64,000 nucleotides of DNA from Neophaeococcomyces mojaviensis (lineage: Eukaryota > Ascomycota > Eurotiomycetes > Chaetothyriales): NCBI GenBank assembly GCA_030247915.1, contig JAPDRQ010000133.1:24392-88391 (forward strand). Direction: 5' to 3'. The notes beneath the pieces were generated by a model, which was not told the origin of the DNA, did no database searches, and saw nothing but the letters and a program-made list of their open reading frames with translations. Every line of letters starts with the position of its first letter. Within the stretch, counting starts at the first letter, position 1. Shown one piece after another: positions 53,252-63,088 of this stretch. The position numbers and the translations under genes were made by a program.

Positions 53252-54592
53252 GATGGCATAGACTTAAGGGTGGAAGCAACAGTTCAATCCGTGTTGTCAC
53301 AAACTCCACGTGCAATGAGCGAGAGACGTAGTAGCTGGTGAATGGGTGGCCGCGGCTCGCGTGACTTCGAGCCAGCTAGGTGTTCGATACTGCTAGCTGG
53401 ATGAACCTTTCTTAGCGCTCGAAAGGATTGGCAAGAAGACGAACATCAGCTTTGGTCTGAGAAGCAGAGGTGTTGGACATTCACCAACAGAAGGACGTGG
53501 ATTATGCATGCCACAGGAGTTTCATCACTGTAGAATAGATATGATACCCATGACGCGTCTGGAAATCATCAAGAGAAGAATAATTTTAAGACTAATCAGC
53601 CGTGCCAGGTACTCATCTGAAGCATGCCTTTCCATACACTTGTCTTACGCTAATGCGATCAAACAGTCGTGGCTCACTCATTTACAATCCAGCTCGACCC
53701 CAATTCAAACTAACACAGCTACACCCATTATTCCTCCAGCATCCTCTCGTTAGTCTACTTAACCGTCTTTTCCCTCTTCCTCCTTGTTCTCCTAATCATG
53801 GCGTGGATGCTCTGAGTCTCCAACCGAGGAGACCGTGGTTGTGTAGGTCGAAGAAAATGAGTGAAGATGTTGTGCTGAGGCAGACAGGGCCAGGCGATGT
53901 GTATGAGATTGAACCGCGGATGCGGAGAGGGGATGGAAGGTCTATTAGGGAGAGTGGGGGTAAGGGAAGGTTAGAGATGGGAGTCGGGGGAATTACTGCG
54001 ATAGGTAAGGATGGAGGGGAGAGGGAGATGTCGGTATTCGGAATCAAGGAGCGGGATGCGGGGAGGGGAATGAAGATGGAGGTGTTGCAAGAAGGAGCAG
54101 GAACGGAGGAGGGGATCGACCACCAGCACATCAGCCGAGTCGGTGTTAGAGGATGGATGGCAAGGGGCTTCTAGGCTGATTTGGTGATACAAAGGCTCGG
54201 AAGGTAGAAGAGCTGCTGGCAGAGCGGAGCGGAAATATATCAATAGAGACGGAAATTTACCCGTGTGTTTGCTGTGAGGATAGTGGAAGGCAACGGCATC
54301 AATCGTGTCCTGATCGGACAGGGTGAAGAATGCAATGAAGCATAAGAGTATCGGTTAGCGTCCACTTCTCCCTTGGGAAGAACAATATGGGTTCAGAAAT
54401 GCTTCATTGTGCGCATTCCAATCTGTCAGTCGTTACGATTGATAGATGCCCTCCGTTTAATGGTCAAGATAGAGGTGGCCACACCTTGAAGTATCCAGCT
54501 AGATTAAACTCTGCTTTTCAGTCACATCATCAACCAATGCTGCAAGGTGTTGCTCTTCCCCTAGTCTTGAAGAAGTCTCTGTTTCCAGGCCG
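53252..54592. other. Region between bst1 and NAC alpha, with a weak candidate gene
   Basis: 1.3 kb. Bases 53640-53800 are pyrimidine-rich and 53850-54180 strongly G/A-rich on the plus strand. A small spliced membrane-protein model is possible here (see findings), but the composition makes long frames and hydrophobic translations likely by chance. Confidence 0.35.
53508..54174 (+). CDS. Speculative single-pass membrane protein (three exons)
   Basis: A hand-built model: exon 53508-53610, an intron starting at a GTACTC donor and ending in ACTAACACAG at about 53719, a TM-coding exon, a 44-nt intron of weak donor, and an exon ending at 54174 (MARGF). It reads a short polar N-terminus, a hydrophobic segment of ~22 residues (LSLVYLTVFSLFLLVLLIMA), a basic ASKKMSED stop-transfer and a Gly/Glu/Arg-rich tail. 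Frames agree, and the branch-acceptor sequence is textbook. However, pyrimidine-rich DNA translates to Leu/Phe in most frames, and the second intron is unusually short. It may be spurious. Confidence 0.18.
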
Positions 54593-55395
54593 CTATACAC
54601 TTAGCGCCATGATCGAGTTGACTATGTCGTTCCCGTTATCCTTCAGAGCTTTTACGGCTTTCTTCCTCGAGACGTTAGCCTGGGTCATGACCAACTCGAT
54701 ATCCTTCTGTTCAAGTCCAGAGTCGTCAACCTCTTCATCGTCATCCTCTTCTTCTTCGACCTTCTTCTCCTCGGCCTTCTCTTTGCCTTTGTCGTTAGAG
54801 TGGTCGTGGCCCTCGTGTCCGGCACCGGCGTTAGCGGCTTCTTGAGCAGCGAGTTGTTGGGCAGCGGCGGCTTGTTGTTGGGAGTTGAGGTCTTCGATTT
54901 TGGCTTCGCCGAAGATGCTGCGCATTGTTAGTAATTCGTTTAAGATACTGGGGCTGTGCTCATCACATGTAGGTGTTGCTTGATGGAGACTTGTAGACGT
55001 CAGGGTTCGAGATGACGAAGAGGATCTATCGGATTTGTTAGTACTCCTCTGCTCAGTTTCTAGGTCGGTGCAACGAAGATGCTTGCGGCAGTGCGCAGCT
55101 GTCCATAGAATGCAGCTCAGTGTGTCAAACTTACGCCCTTAGGTCTTCTCAATGTCACTCGTGTGATACCCGGAATATGCTTCAAGCCAAGCTTGCCAAT
55201 AGCCTTTCGTGCCTTCTTCTCGTTGCGGCTGTGGACAGCTACCTGAGATCCAGCAGGAAGGGTACCCTCACCCTCACCTTCACCTTCGCCATCTGCGCCA
55301 TCGTCAGAGTCAGAAGAGTCAGACGCATCCTCGGCGGTGGTCTTCTTGGTCTCCTCGTGGTCGTCAGGAAGCTCCTCGATTCGTGAATCCGACAT
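54593..55395 (-). CDS. egd2: Nascent polypeptide-associated complex subunit alpha
   Basis: Ribosome-tunnel chaperone subunit that, with NAC beta, shields nascent chains and affects SRP and mitochondrial targeting. Three exons: 55395-55135, 55025-54967, 54917-54593; 214 aa, all in frame. The NAC domain is split over the exons: SRNEKKARKAIGKLGLKHIPG and VTLRRPKG, then ILFVISNPDVYKS, then TYIIFGEAKIEDLN. A UBA domain ends the protein (LEQKDIELVMTQANVSRKKAVKALKDN). The N-terminus is acidic with a GEGEGEGEG repeat, and the NAC-UBA linker is Gln/Ala-rich then strongly acidic. The second intron has a weak GTGATG donor, but the conserved TYIIFGEAK join supports it. Confidence 0.95.
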
Positions 55396-56041
55396 GTTGG
55401 CTGTATGTGGGTAGAATGTCTGGAAATGTGCTTCAATACGGGTGTCAGCAGGGCTCGAAGATCGCGGTGGTGTAGGTCGTATAGGATCACGAAGACTACG
55501 ATGTCTGGGTTATCTGAAGAATGCTTACTATCTTAAAAGTGTTTGAAGATGAATCCGTTGTTACAGATGAGCTTTAAGATCAGAGCGAGCTACTGGGGGT
55601 GGGTACCGCGCTCACGACTTTGTGCATGTCAGTCTTGGCACAATGTCTACCGGGGATTCGATTCAGAATAGATTATAGCAGAGTAGAGAAATACTTCAAA
55701 CGCTAAATTGCAAACCGTACGAAACAGATTGAGGACTCCAGATATGGTCAACACACTCGAGCGCAAATATTGTGAATCAGGAATGGTATTTTGTGGTTTT
55801 CAGAACTGGTATACCACGAATCAATGCGCCAGCCACTTATGCACAATAAAGTCTGCCATGAGGAATATCTTGATAGACTTCCAGCCCTCAGGCTTGAACG
55901 AGCAGCTCCCTTGTCCTCACATGCCTCCGGCTGCTAGTCGCATTGGTACACTTGGCAAGCTCGGGGCTTTCCATCCAGTGCACCATGCATCATCTCATTC
56001 ATGTTCATCCAGCAATTCAGTAGATACACAACTGCTTATGC
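55396..56041. other. Intergenic region (NAC alpha promoter)
   Basis: 646 bp between two minus-strand genes. It probably carries the NAC alpha promoter and the eL14 3' UTR. No gene is seen. Confidence 0.4.
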
Positions 56042-56606
56042 TTAAGCCTTGACTTTAGCGAGGGCCTTCTTGGTCTCGAAAGTGGTCTGCCGTAATGTTA
56101 GCAAATGCCATTTTGCTTCACTGGCATATCCTTTGTTTTTCATCAAAGTTGTGCACTGACCTGTTTCTTGAGTCGCATAACCTTGAAACGCTCGAAGTCA
56201 GTCAAGTTTCTCCTCCTCTCTTGCTGTCCTCGCTTGTTGGCCCACGAAGACTCTGACCACTTCTTGTCGATTTCGTCCTTCTCCCACAGCTTGGCAACGG
56301 CACCAGTACCGGCAGCTTTTGGCAGCTTGTTGATGACGAACGGTGTAAGAGAGACTGCGCTTAGAGGAATGGCTGATCTAGGAACGGCTCGTCCTTCTGT
56401 CTTCGATGGTCCGTCCACAAGTACCTGCATGTTTGTTACTTGCCGCGTCTTCAACCTGCTCATGCGACTGCACATACTCTATTGGGGTCTATTATTTCGA
56501 CGATTGTAGCAAGTTTGCCCTCATGTGCACCAAGTCGGATGAAAACCACCCTGCCGACCTCCACCAGCTTCCACCCTGCAGGTTTGATATCGACCTTGTC
56601 GGACAT
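56042..56606 (-). CDS. rpl14: Ribosomal protein eL14
   Basis: 60S subunit protein. Three exons: 56606-56478, 56424-56161, 56086-56042; 145 aa, all junctions in frame. Exon 1 gives MSDKVDIKPAGWKLVEVGRV and the KOW-like VVFIRLGAHEGKLATIVEI; exon 2 VLVDGPSK, VPRSAIPLSAVSLTPFVI and the basic SSWANKRGQQERRRNLTDFE; exon 3 the end TTFETKKALAKVKA. The last exon lies outside the main open frame. It neighbours another translation gene, NAC alpha, on the same strand, with ~650 bp between them. Confidence 0.95.
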
Positions 56607-57108
56607 TTTGAGGATGGGACTTTCGGGTCGTTAGCGATCGATATGAATGGCCGAGCAGCGTTCTTACAGTTAGAGTCGTGGATTGTCGAATGTCGAAATG
56701 AGTTTGTGGTGTGGTTGTCGCCGAGAATTGACAACTGCGATGTGGGTTCGGTGCGCATTTTCTTAGTGCAGGCCTTGGCATTGACAAAGCGCCTTAACTC
56801 CAAGGCACCAACTCCCCATCTTTGTTGTCCCCTTTGATGGTGGCTTGCCACAGCTTTAGCTGCCGACGAGCTGTCATGCTGACCAGTTGGTTTCACTGTT
56901 TACGCAGCAAAATTTATAGCTCAGAGTACGTTAGTAATTTCACGGTCTGAAAGAAAATCTCAGTCTGAGCAATTCGAAATCGGACGTAAATGTAAGAAGT
57001 TGCAGTCGCGGTTTGACACCAGCGTGCCAAGGTTATTATGCTACTCATCTACGTCTTCATGAAAGGTTTTCGTTAGAAATCATACACGCTTCCTCATAGC
57101 CAACCAAC
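56607..57108. other. eL14 promoter region
   Basis: 502 bp between eL14 and the amidohydrolase stop, both minus strand. No gene is supported. Confidence 0.4.
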
Positions 57109-58725
57109 TTAACCAAACCTGCCGGTGTCGATGTGATACAACCCCGCCATCATCTCCTTCGCCTTCTCCATGCTCAACTTTGACCATCGACCTTGGACAT
57201 CCCTGTAACTGCGCAGAAGCTCTTTCCTGATCTGCTTCCAGCCTATCGTCTGTTCACTTTGGGAATCAGTCCACTCGTGCGTCCTGACAGGCAACAGCTT
57301 TCCCTCCCATTTTACTGGCTCGCCGCTTACCAATACCGTCTCGATGTCAGAAGCATTGCTGAATCCGAGGAGGGCGTCCACTGGATCATAATAAGCCGCT
57401 ATTCCAATTCTTGGGCTCTCAGTGCCTATGATCACAATATCAGCCTTTCTGCCAACTTCAAGACGCCCTACACCTCCTTCAGTCGTATCCAGCCCAAGAG
57501 CACGTGCGCCATAAACGGTCATCATGTTGAAAGCTTCGCTTGTTGTTCCTCGCATCGTCAGTGGGTATCTATCTTGAGCTAGGTAGGGTTCATTTGCTTG
57601 GATGCGAACACAATTGAGAAGCATTGTGCCGAGCAGTGGCAGGTAGGAATGGCCTGCTGAGTGACAATCGACTCCAAGAGACACGAGCGAATTGTAGGGC
57701 GTTGAGGTGAGAGTCGAATGAAAGGCAGGAGTTCTATGCAAGCACATGGACGATTCAGTGGACGGGGTGCTTGAAATAGTCATGTTTAAACCCTCTCCTT
57801 TGCCGCTTGTGGTACCACTAGGGTACGCCACAGATTTCAGTATCTCTAACTGATCTTCTGGAAGATTCAGTGCATGAGATGCCACAAAGTTTCGAATTCC
57901 TAGGTGAGACATGGATTTGTTGAACAGGTCCTGGTTGTCTTGTATACTTGTAAATGGCATGCCCAGTCCGAACACTGCATCTCGAGCAATGTGGGAAGTC
58001 AATGTCCGGACCCCTGCTGCGCTCAGGCGCGTAATGAGAGGGGTAGTCATCTGTTTCGGCAGAAACCATGCATCAAAGGCGAGACCGATCTCAATTCTGC
58101 CCTTGGCACACCCCTCGGAGTTCTGATCAGAAGCATTGAGCTTTTTCGCCAATTGCTCCACGAATAATGTGGTCTTCTCGTTCCACAGGTCGTAGGATGG
58201 GACACATTCATCCTCGTTCCATCTCTCGATGCGGGTTGGCTCACCATACGCAAAGACACCACGAATGCCACTGTCAACCATTGCTTGCACTGCTTTGTCG
58301 ATATGCTCGGTTGTGGCACACCCGTGAGCGTGGTCAAGTACAGTTGTGTTTCCTCCGTCAAGTGCCTCAAGGCAGCCTGCAAGTTGACCAAGATAAATAT
58401 CGTCCGGGGTATAAGTGTATGACTGAAAATTGCCCTTCGGCATATAGTCATACAATGTGTCGTTAGAGTGACGACCTTTGAGTTGAGTCTGCCAAAGATG
58501 TGCATGTGTGCTGATAAAGCCAGGGGAGACAATCTTGTCAGTGCAATCCACGATGTAGGTATTGTCCGGCAACGAAGCAACTTCATGCCCAATACCTGCA
58601 ATCAATCCTTTCACAACCAGAAGATCTACATTGACCATGGGAGTGACTCGAGGCGGCTCACTAGAATCATGAACGAGGAGAATGCCATTCTTGAGGAGAA
58701 TCGGCTGGTCTGCTTCGGGCAACAT
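57109..58725 (-). CDS. Amidohydrolase (chlorohydrolase/deaminase-like)
   Basis: Single exon, 538 aa, start at 58725 (MLPEADQP). Metal-dependent hydrolase of the amidohydrolase superfamily, subtype of TrzN/AtzA, guanine and S-adenosylhomocysteine/methylthioadenosine deaminases. Visible: the N-terminal beta sandwich, VSPGFISTHAHLWQTQLKG with the metal HxH, GNTTVLDHAHG, a later His in FVASHALNLP, STPSTESSM, and GVDCHSAG where the metal Asp sits. A composite dihydropyrimidinase-like C-terminal domain follows (GRLEVGRKADIVII). Fungal relatives of this type are scattered and function in purine or xenobiotic breakdown; the substrate cannot be told. A short insert at about 57790-57840 (YPSGTTSGKGEGLN) is unusual. 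Confidence 0.85.
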   Translation of the reverse strand: MLPEADQPILLKNGILLVHDSSEPPRVTPMVNVDLLVVKGLIAGIGHEVASLPDNTYIVDCTDKIVSPGFISTHAHLWQTQLKGRHSNDTLYDYMPKGNFQSYTYTPDDIYLGQLAGCLEALDGGNTTVLDHAHGCATTEHIDKAVQAMVDSGIRGVFAYGEPTRIERWNEDECVPSYDLWNEKTTLFVEQLAKKLNASDQNSEGCAKGRIEIGLAFDAWFLPKQMTTPLITRLSAAGVRTLTSHIARDAVFGLGMPFTSIQDNQDLFNKSMSHLGIRNFVASHALNLPEDQLEILKSVAYPSGTTSGKGEGLNMTISSTPSTESSMCLHRTPAFHSTLTSTPYNSLVSLGVDCHSAGHSYLPLLGTMLLNCVRIQANEPYLAQDRYPLTMRGTTSEAFNMMTVYGARALGLDTTEGGVGRLEVGRKADIVIIGTESPRIGIAAYYDPVDALLGFSNASDIETVLVSGEPVKWEGKLLPVRTHEWTDSQSEQTIGWKQIRKELLRSYRDVQGRWSKLSMEKAKEMMAGLYHIDTGRFG

Positions 58726-61031
58726 GTTTTCTACTTAGGGGTGATGTGCTTCTTTGCTCGTCAAGCTCCGACAACTTTGTGATTGGATAGTTATGTAGCA
58801 ACGTTGTGCCGGCCATCGAATTTATATACATTCGTGAGCTGACAAGATGACAATCTCCGGTGGAAATGAGACACACCAACCTATATTTGATTCGTTGTAG
58901 ATCCTACCTTAACAAGTGTAATCAACAAAACATGAACAGGGTGTTGTGAACAATAGATGCGAGAGGTGAATAGCTTCAGGCTAGATATTCTCGAACAGGG
59001 AAAACGTGTGGCACGACCTCGTATTGTGAATGCGGGTTCCGAATCCTAACAGTCTTGTTCAGGTAGACGGAGATATCGGGAGAGGTGTCTTGCTCAACAA
59101 ACGTGCCTGGAGCCTCTCCTCGCAGCTCTTCGGCTTGCTACAATGCATGAAACGGAGATAGTAAACGCGAAACCCGGTTTGAACAACCATAGGAGGCACA
59201 CGGGCGAATTATTCGAGCTTTGCTCGGGGACTTTAATGAGAACAAGCAAACTCTGCAAACTGTCAAGCTTCGAGCTTTACCACATCAGGCTTAATGGTTT
59301 GAAGCAACTTCACTACTTTTTTTTTTCTCAGCTGTCCATTTTCCGACACAGCTCTCTTCTGTTATCGTTGCCGGCTTCAGCGACACTGGCAAAAAGCCAT
59401 GAACACTCAGTTTCACAATGATGGATGTCGACGTGGTGGTGGCAACTGTCTCGTCTGTGTGGCTTACTGTAAGTACAACATTCTCAATCCAACGATGGTT
59501 GCATGATGTTCATAATTTGCGATTGATTCAAGTTACTGGAAACTCTCGCCGGAGTCTCGTACAGAGCTTGAAATCTGATATTTCATTCTTACATATTCTG
59601 AGTTTATCTTCACACCTTATCATTTCTATATTCCTGCCAGGAACTTCTATTCGCTAACAAGAATATAGGTGCTAATGCTTCTGTTGTAATGCTTTATGCT
59701 TCGAAGTTAAGTTTTGCTTGATATTTCTTTCGACATATCTAGAAAACGGTGTGCTCTGCGCAATAACAGGAATATTCCTTAGACGATGTAAGTCTTTTCA
59801 CATTCTCACCTTTCCGACGATTAAAACCTTGCACGCTTAGATAGTATATGATCTCTTGATATGATCGTACCGTTTACACCAAGATCTCTGAGGAACTCTA
59901 GCTTCTCAAATATGTGAAACCTATTTTTTGCAACATTACTGACCAGATTCTTACACAGAAAAAACGTCTGCTGATTGCAACTCAAGAGGTTGTTTCTTCA
60001 CTTGACTTGAGCACCGATCCCTTCTTTCGTCCATCCTGAAAGCAGCTGAAGACTGCTGTCAGTCCATGGGCATGGAACAATTCCTGAAGAAGCCCCAAAC
60101 CTTTCGTTGCCCTTTGGCTTTTGCCGCACACCAGGTTATCAATATACGGGAAGTCCGTGAGCTGTGTCTAAACGTCACACTTGGTGCAACAGTTCCTCGT
60201 GTTGCGTGTTCGCATGACTTTAGTGTTACCTTCTCCACTTGCACCACCTTTCCATGTCTTTCTTTCCTTCGTAGATATCATTGGTTGCAGTCTTTGTTGA
60301 CCGTAGGAAGACAGCGAGAGGTCGATCTGCATGCTTGTTTTGTTATTTGGAATAATATCAAGGATTTGGCAGCGGCAAACGAAGTTAGCTAGTTGCACAA
60401 AATCCTGGCCATTCTCCGCTCATCGGGTATCGAAGCGGGAGCTTGCGTGCATCTACGACAAGGTGCAATTTCGACGCGCGGAACCTTCGAACAGCACCTC
60501 ACATTGGTTGTATGCATTGCTTCGAGAAATCATGAGGAATCCAAATGTCAATATCTCTGAAACACAACTGGTGCCACCATTGACGGCCAAAGATTGGTCT
60601 TTGCCGTGTTTGCTGGATTGGTATTCACCAAGTCGGCGTATGCAGTAAGAGCGGACTGTCACAATCAGGTAAGGAGAATTGGTTGAATGGCAGGAAGCAG
60701 CAGAAGGGATATCAGCACAAATCTCTGCTATTGCTAGCTTGAGATTTATGGTCAACCCCAAGTGTGGACGTTCTCCCGCGTCAAACCTTCATATGAACAG
60801 GTCTGTACACAACTTCCTCGTGCTGTCCTACACGCGATCATTTACTTCACTCTCTACATTTTAGTCCAATTAAACGCTCTATCGACTGTTTTCATTCCAA
60901 ATACTACATAACACGTTTTCTTGCTCATACTGCAGGCCAGTGAGCGTTGTCATTCTCGCCATATCGCCTAACAGCAGACTTCTACCACAAAAACTTGTAC
61001 ATAACATTTGTAACTCCCACAGTTCAATAAC
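58726..61031. other. 2.3 kb promoter and leader region of the 7TM-RGS gene
   Basis: Long non-coding stretch between divergent genes. It contains a poly-T run near 59320, several short frames, and possible leader introns near 59470 (GTAAGT). No gene is supported. Confidence 0.4.
59418..59657 (+). other. Possible upstream open reading frame or leader exon
   Basis: Preceded by a polypyrimidine stretch and an A-rich context at the ATG (ATGATGG). It opens MMDVDVVVATVSSVW and hits a GTAAGT donor at about 59469; it reads on for 79 codons if unspliced. It could be a uORF in a long leader of the receptor gene 1.6 kb downstream, or an exon of an unrecognised short gene. Confidence 0.25.
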
Positions 61032-63088
61032 ATGGTGTTTGCCAATGGATATACCATGGCTAAAGCCTTCAATCTTGAAGGTCTTGGCTTTACCTACATC
61101 TCGATCGCAGCTGCTTGGACAGCCATCTTACTTGCTGGAATTACTTTTCTCGTCTCGAGACGAAATCTGCCGTTTCTGCGCATTCGAAATGTGCCTCTCG
61201 CGGTCAGCGCCGTCGCGACATTGCACGTCTATTGGGTGTTGTGCATGGTTGCGTACGTCCTGCAAGGCTTCTTTCCTTGCGCAACGGAATACTGGATCAT
61301 GAGTATCTACCTTCCACTGGGCATTGCACTTTTTCAAGCTTGCAACACGCAACTTCTGCACATAGCGAACTTGCAGAAAAGATACGCTACGGATAACGTA
61401 CGGACGGACAAACGTAGGCGAAGCAAAGTCACGGATGGCTGGAGGAAGTATCTGGCATATTCCTACGTCGAGAATCGTGTCAAAGGAACTATGGTCTACA
61501 TCGCTTATGGAATGCTTGTCCAGGTGAGGACTGCATTGGACCCAAACTATATAGGTAGCTGACCGCTCACAGTTTGCAATTGCAACTATCATCTACATGA
61601 TGTCTAGAAAATTTCACCCGAGCTTCGGCATTGTAGCCTCGGATTTTTCAGACAATGGTCCGGACGGCGCTGAAGCATGCACTAAACTGGTCCAAGAATA
61701 TAGCACTGCGACCTGCGACGAAGCCAAGAAGATTGCATGTCGGCGAGGCTGGGAATGGTAAATAGGTTACAAAACCCAAGTACTATTTGTGCTGATATCA
61801 AACAGGATTCCCTCAATTGTCTGGCAATTCTTCTGGTCGTGGTGTTATGCGCCCTATCTACTTTGGGAGCTACGCACTGTTTGGGATGTCCATGGTTGGC
61901 GACAGCAAACAACACTATGCTGCCTGGCTGGGTTGGTCTCAAAGAAGATACATAATCGGAGTGTGACTGACATAGGAATTAGGCTGTTTGCGACACCCAT
62001 GTGGCTTTGTGCTCTGTACATCCCTAATATGCGTGTTGTCAATCGCTTTTACGTCCCTCCTTTGTGGTGAGCAACTAGACTGACAAGGTTTGCTCATGCT
62101 AACAAGACTCAGGTTCGCCCCATCGATATTCCTTATCGAAGCCTTCCTCATATTCGTACCATGCTGGCAAGTCGTCAAGAATCATCGCCTCCAGTCAGAA
62201 ACCCTCGACATTATTGCAGAGTGGGAATGCAAGAACAACGGCAACTCAATCGGTGCGGAAACGGCACAGTCGATTTCTCGAATGTCACATAAGCCTTCTA
62301 CATTGAGCACGACAAGCAGCCGGAGAGGCGAGATGTACACAATGACAGCCCTGGAAAGCGCCATCCGCACAAACCCTCAGCCTCTCCTGCTCTTTGCAGC
62401 ACTTAAAGACTTTTCCGGCGAGAATATCAGCTTCCTGACCAAAGTTCTTGAATGGAAACGAGGATGGTCCCCTTCATCCCCAACCAGAAATGGCTTTCTT
62501 CGTCGGCCGAGCATGCACGAGATCAACAACAAAACTCTCCAGCGCCAACAATTTAGAAAAGCCGTTAACATCTACACCTCCTACGTGAGCCTAAAATACT
62601 CTGACTACCCCATCAACCTCTCATATACCCATCTCAAGGAGCTTGAAGCTGTTTTCGAGGCAGCGGCTCAGCTGCTCTATGGCCACCTCGGCGACGACTC
62701 GGACAGCGCTACACCGTTTGACCGACACTGGCAAAACTCCTCAAACGAAGACATCGAAAGCTCACCCGGTAAGGACGGGATCTCGATCACTTCATCCCAG
62801 CAGACGCGCGGCAACAATAGCACAGACCGCATTATTCAAGACGCAGATAACAGCAAACGATACACCGTGCTCCAAACTTATGAGATGCCAAACGTAAGCG
62901 AGCGATTACCTGACCACGTGCCTGTTCCACAAGGATTTGGGCCGGAGACTTTCGATCATGCAGAGGAAAGCATCAAGTACATGGTCTTGACCAATACTTG
63001 GCCGAAGTTTGTCAACGCTGGTTATGCAAACATCAAGAAGAAGACCTTCTTGCAGAAAGTTCAAGGCAGATTTTTCCCAAGGGGCTAG
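61032..63088 (+). CDS. Seven-TM receptor with C-terminal RGS domain (GprK-like)
   Basis: G-protein-signalling receptor of the filamentous-fungal GprK class. Five exons: 61032-61523, 61573-61757, 61806-61931, 61983-62066, 62113-63088; 620 aa. Seven hydrophobic stretches run to about residue 300 (AWTAILLAGITFLV; SAVATLHVYWVLCMVAYVL; YWIMSIYLPLGIALF; MVYIAYGMLVQFAIATIIYM; IPSIVWQFFWSWCYAPYLL; TTLCCLAGLFATPMWLCALY; FAPSIFLIEAFLIFVPCW). The cytosolic part has a Ser/Thr-rich linker and an RGS domain (from about residue 385: QPLLLFAALKDFSGENISFL; FRKAVNIYTSYVSLKYSDYP; NTWPKFVNAGYA) interrupted by a polar loop of ~90 residues. RGS domains speed GTP hydrolysis on G-alpha. Intron 61932-61982 (51 nt, GTTGGT donor) is in frame and stop-free; its removal gives AGLFATPMWL, matching the class. 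Confidence 0.88.

Noticed and set aside
56492..56896. 134-codon minus-strand frame overlapping eL14 exon 1
   Set aside because: It is in a different frame from the conserved eL14 residues and extends into the promoter; no domain is seen.
57780..57845. Possible unspliced intron in the amidohydrolase (YPSGTTSGKGEGLN insert)
   Set aside because: A GTACCC donor-like site exists, but no suitable branch site and acceptor gave a better protein join; left as coding.
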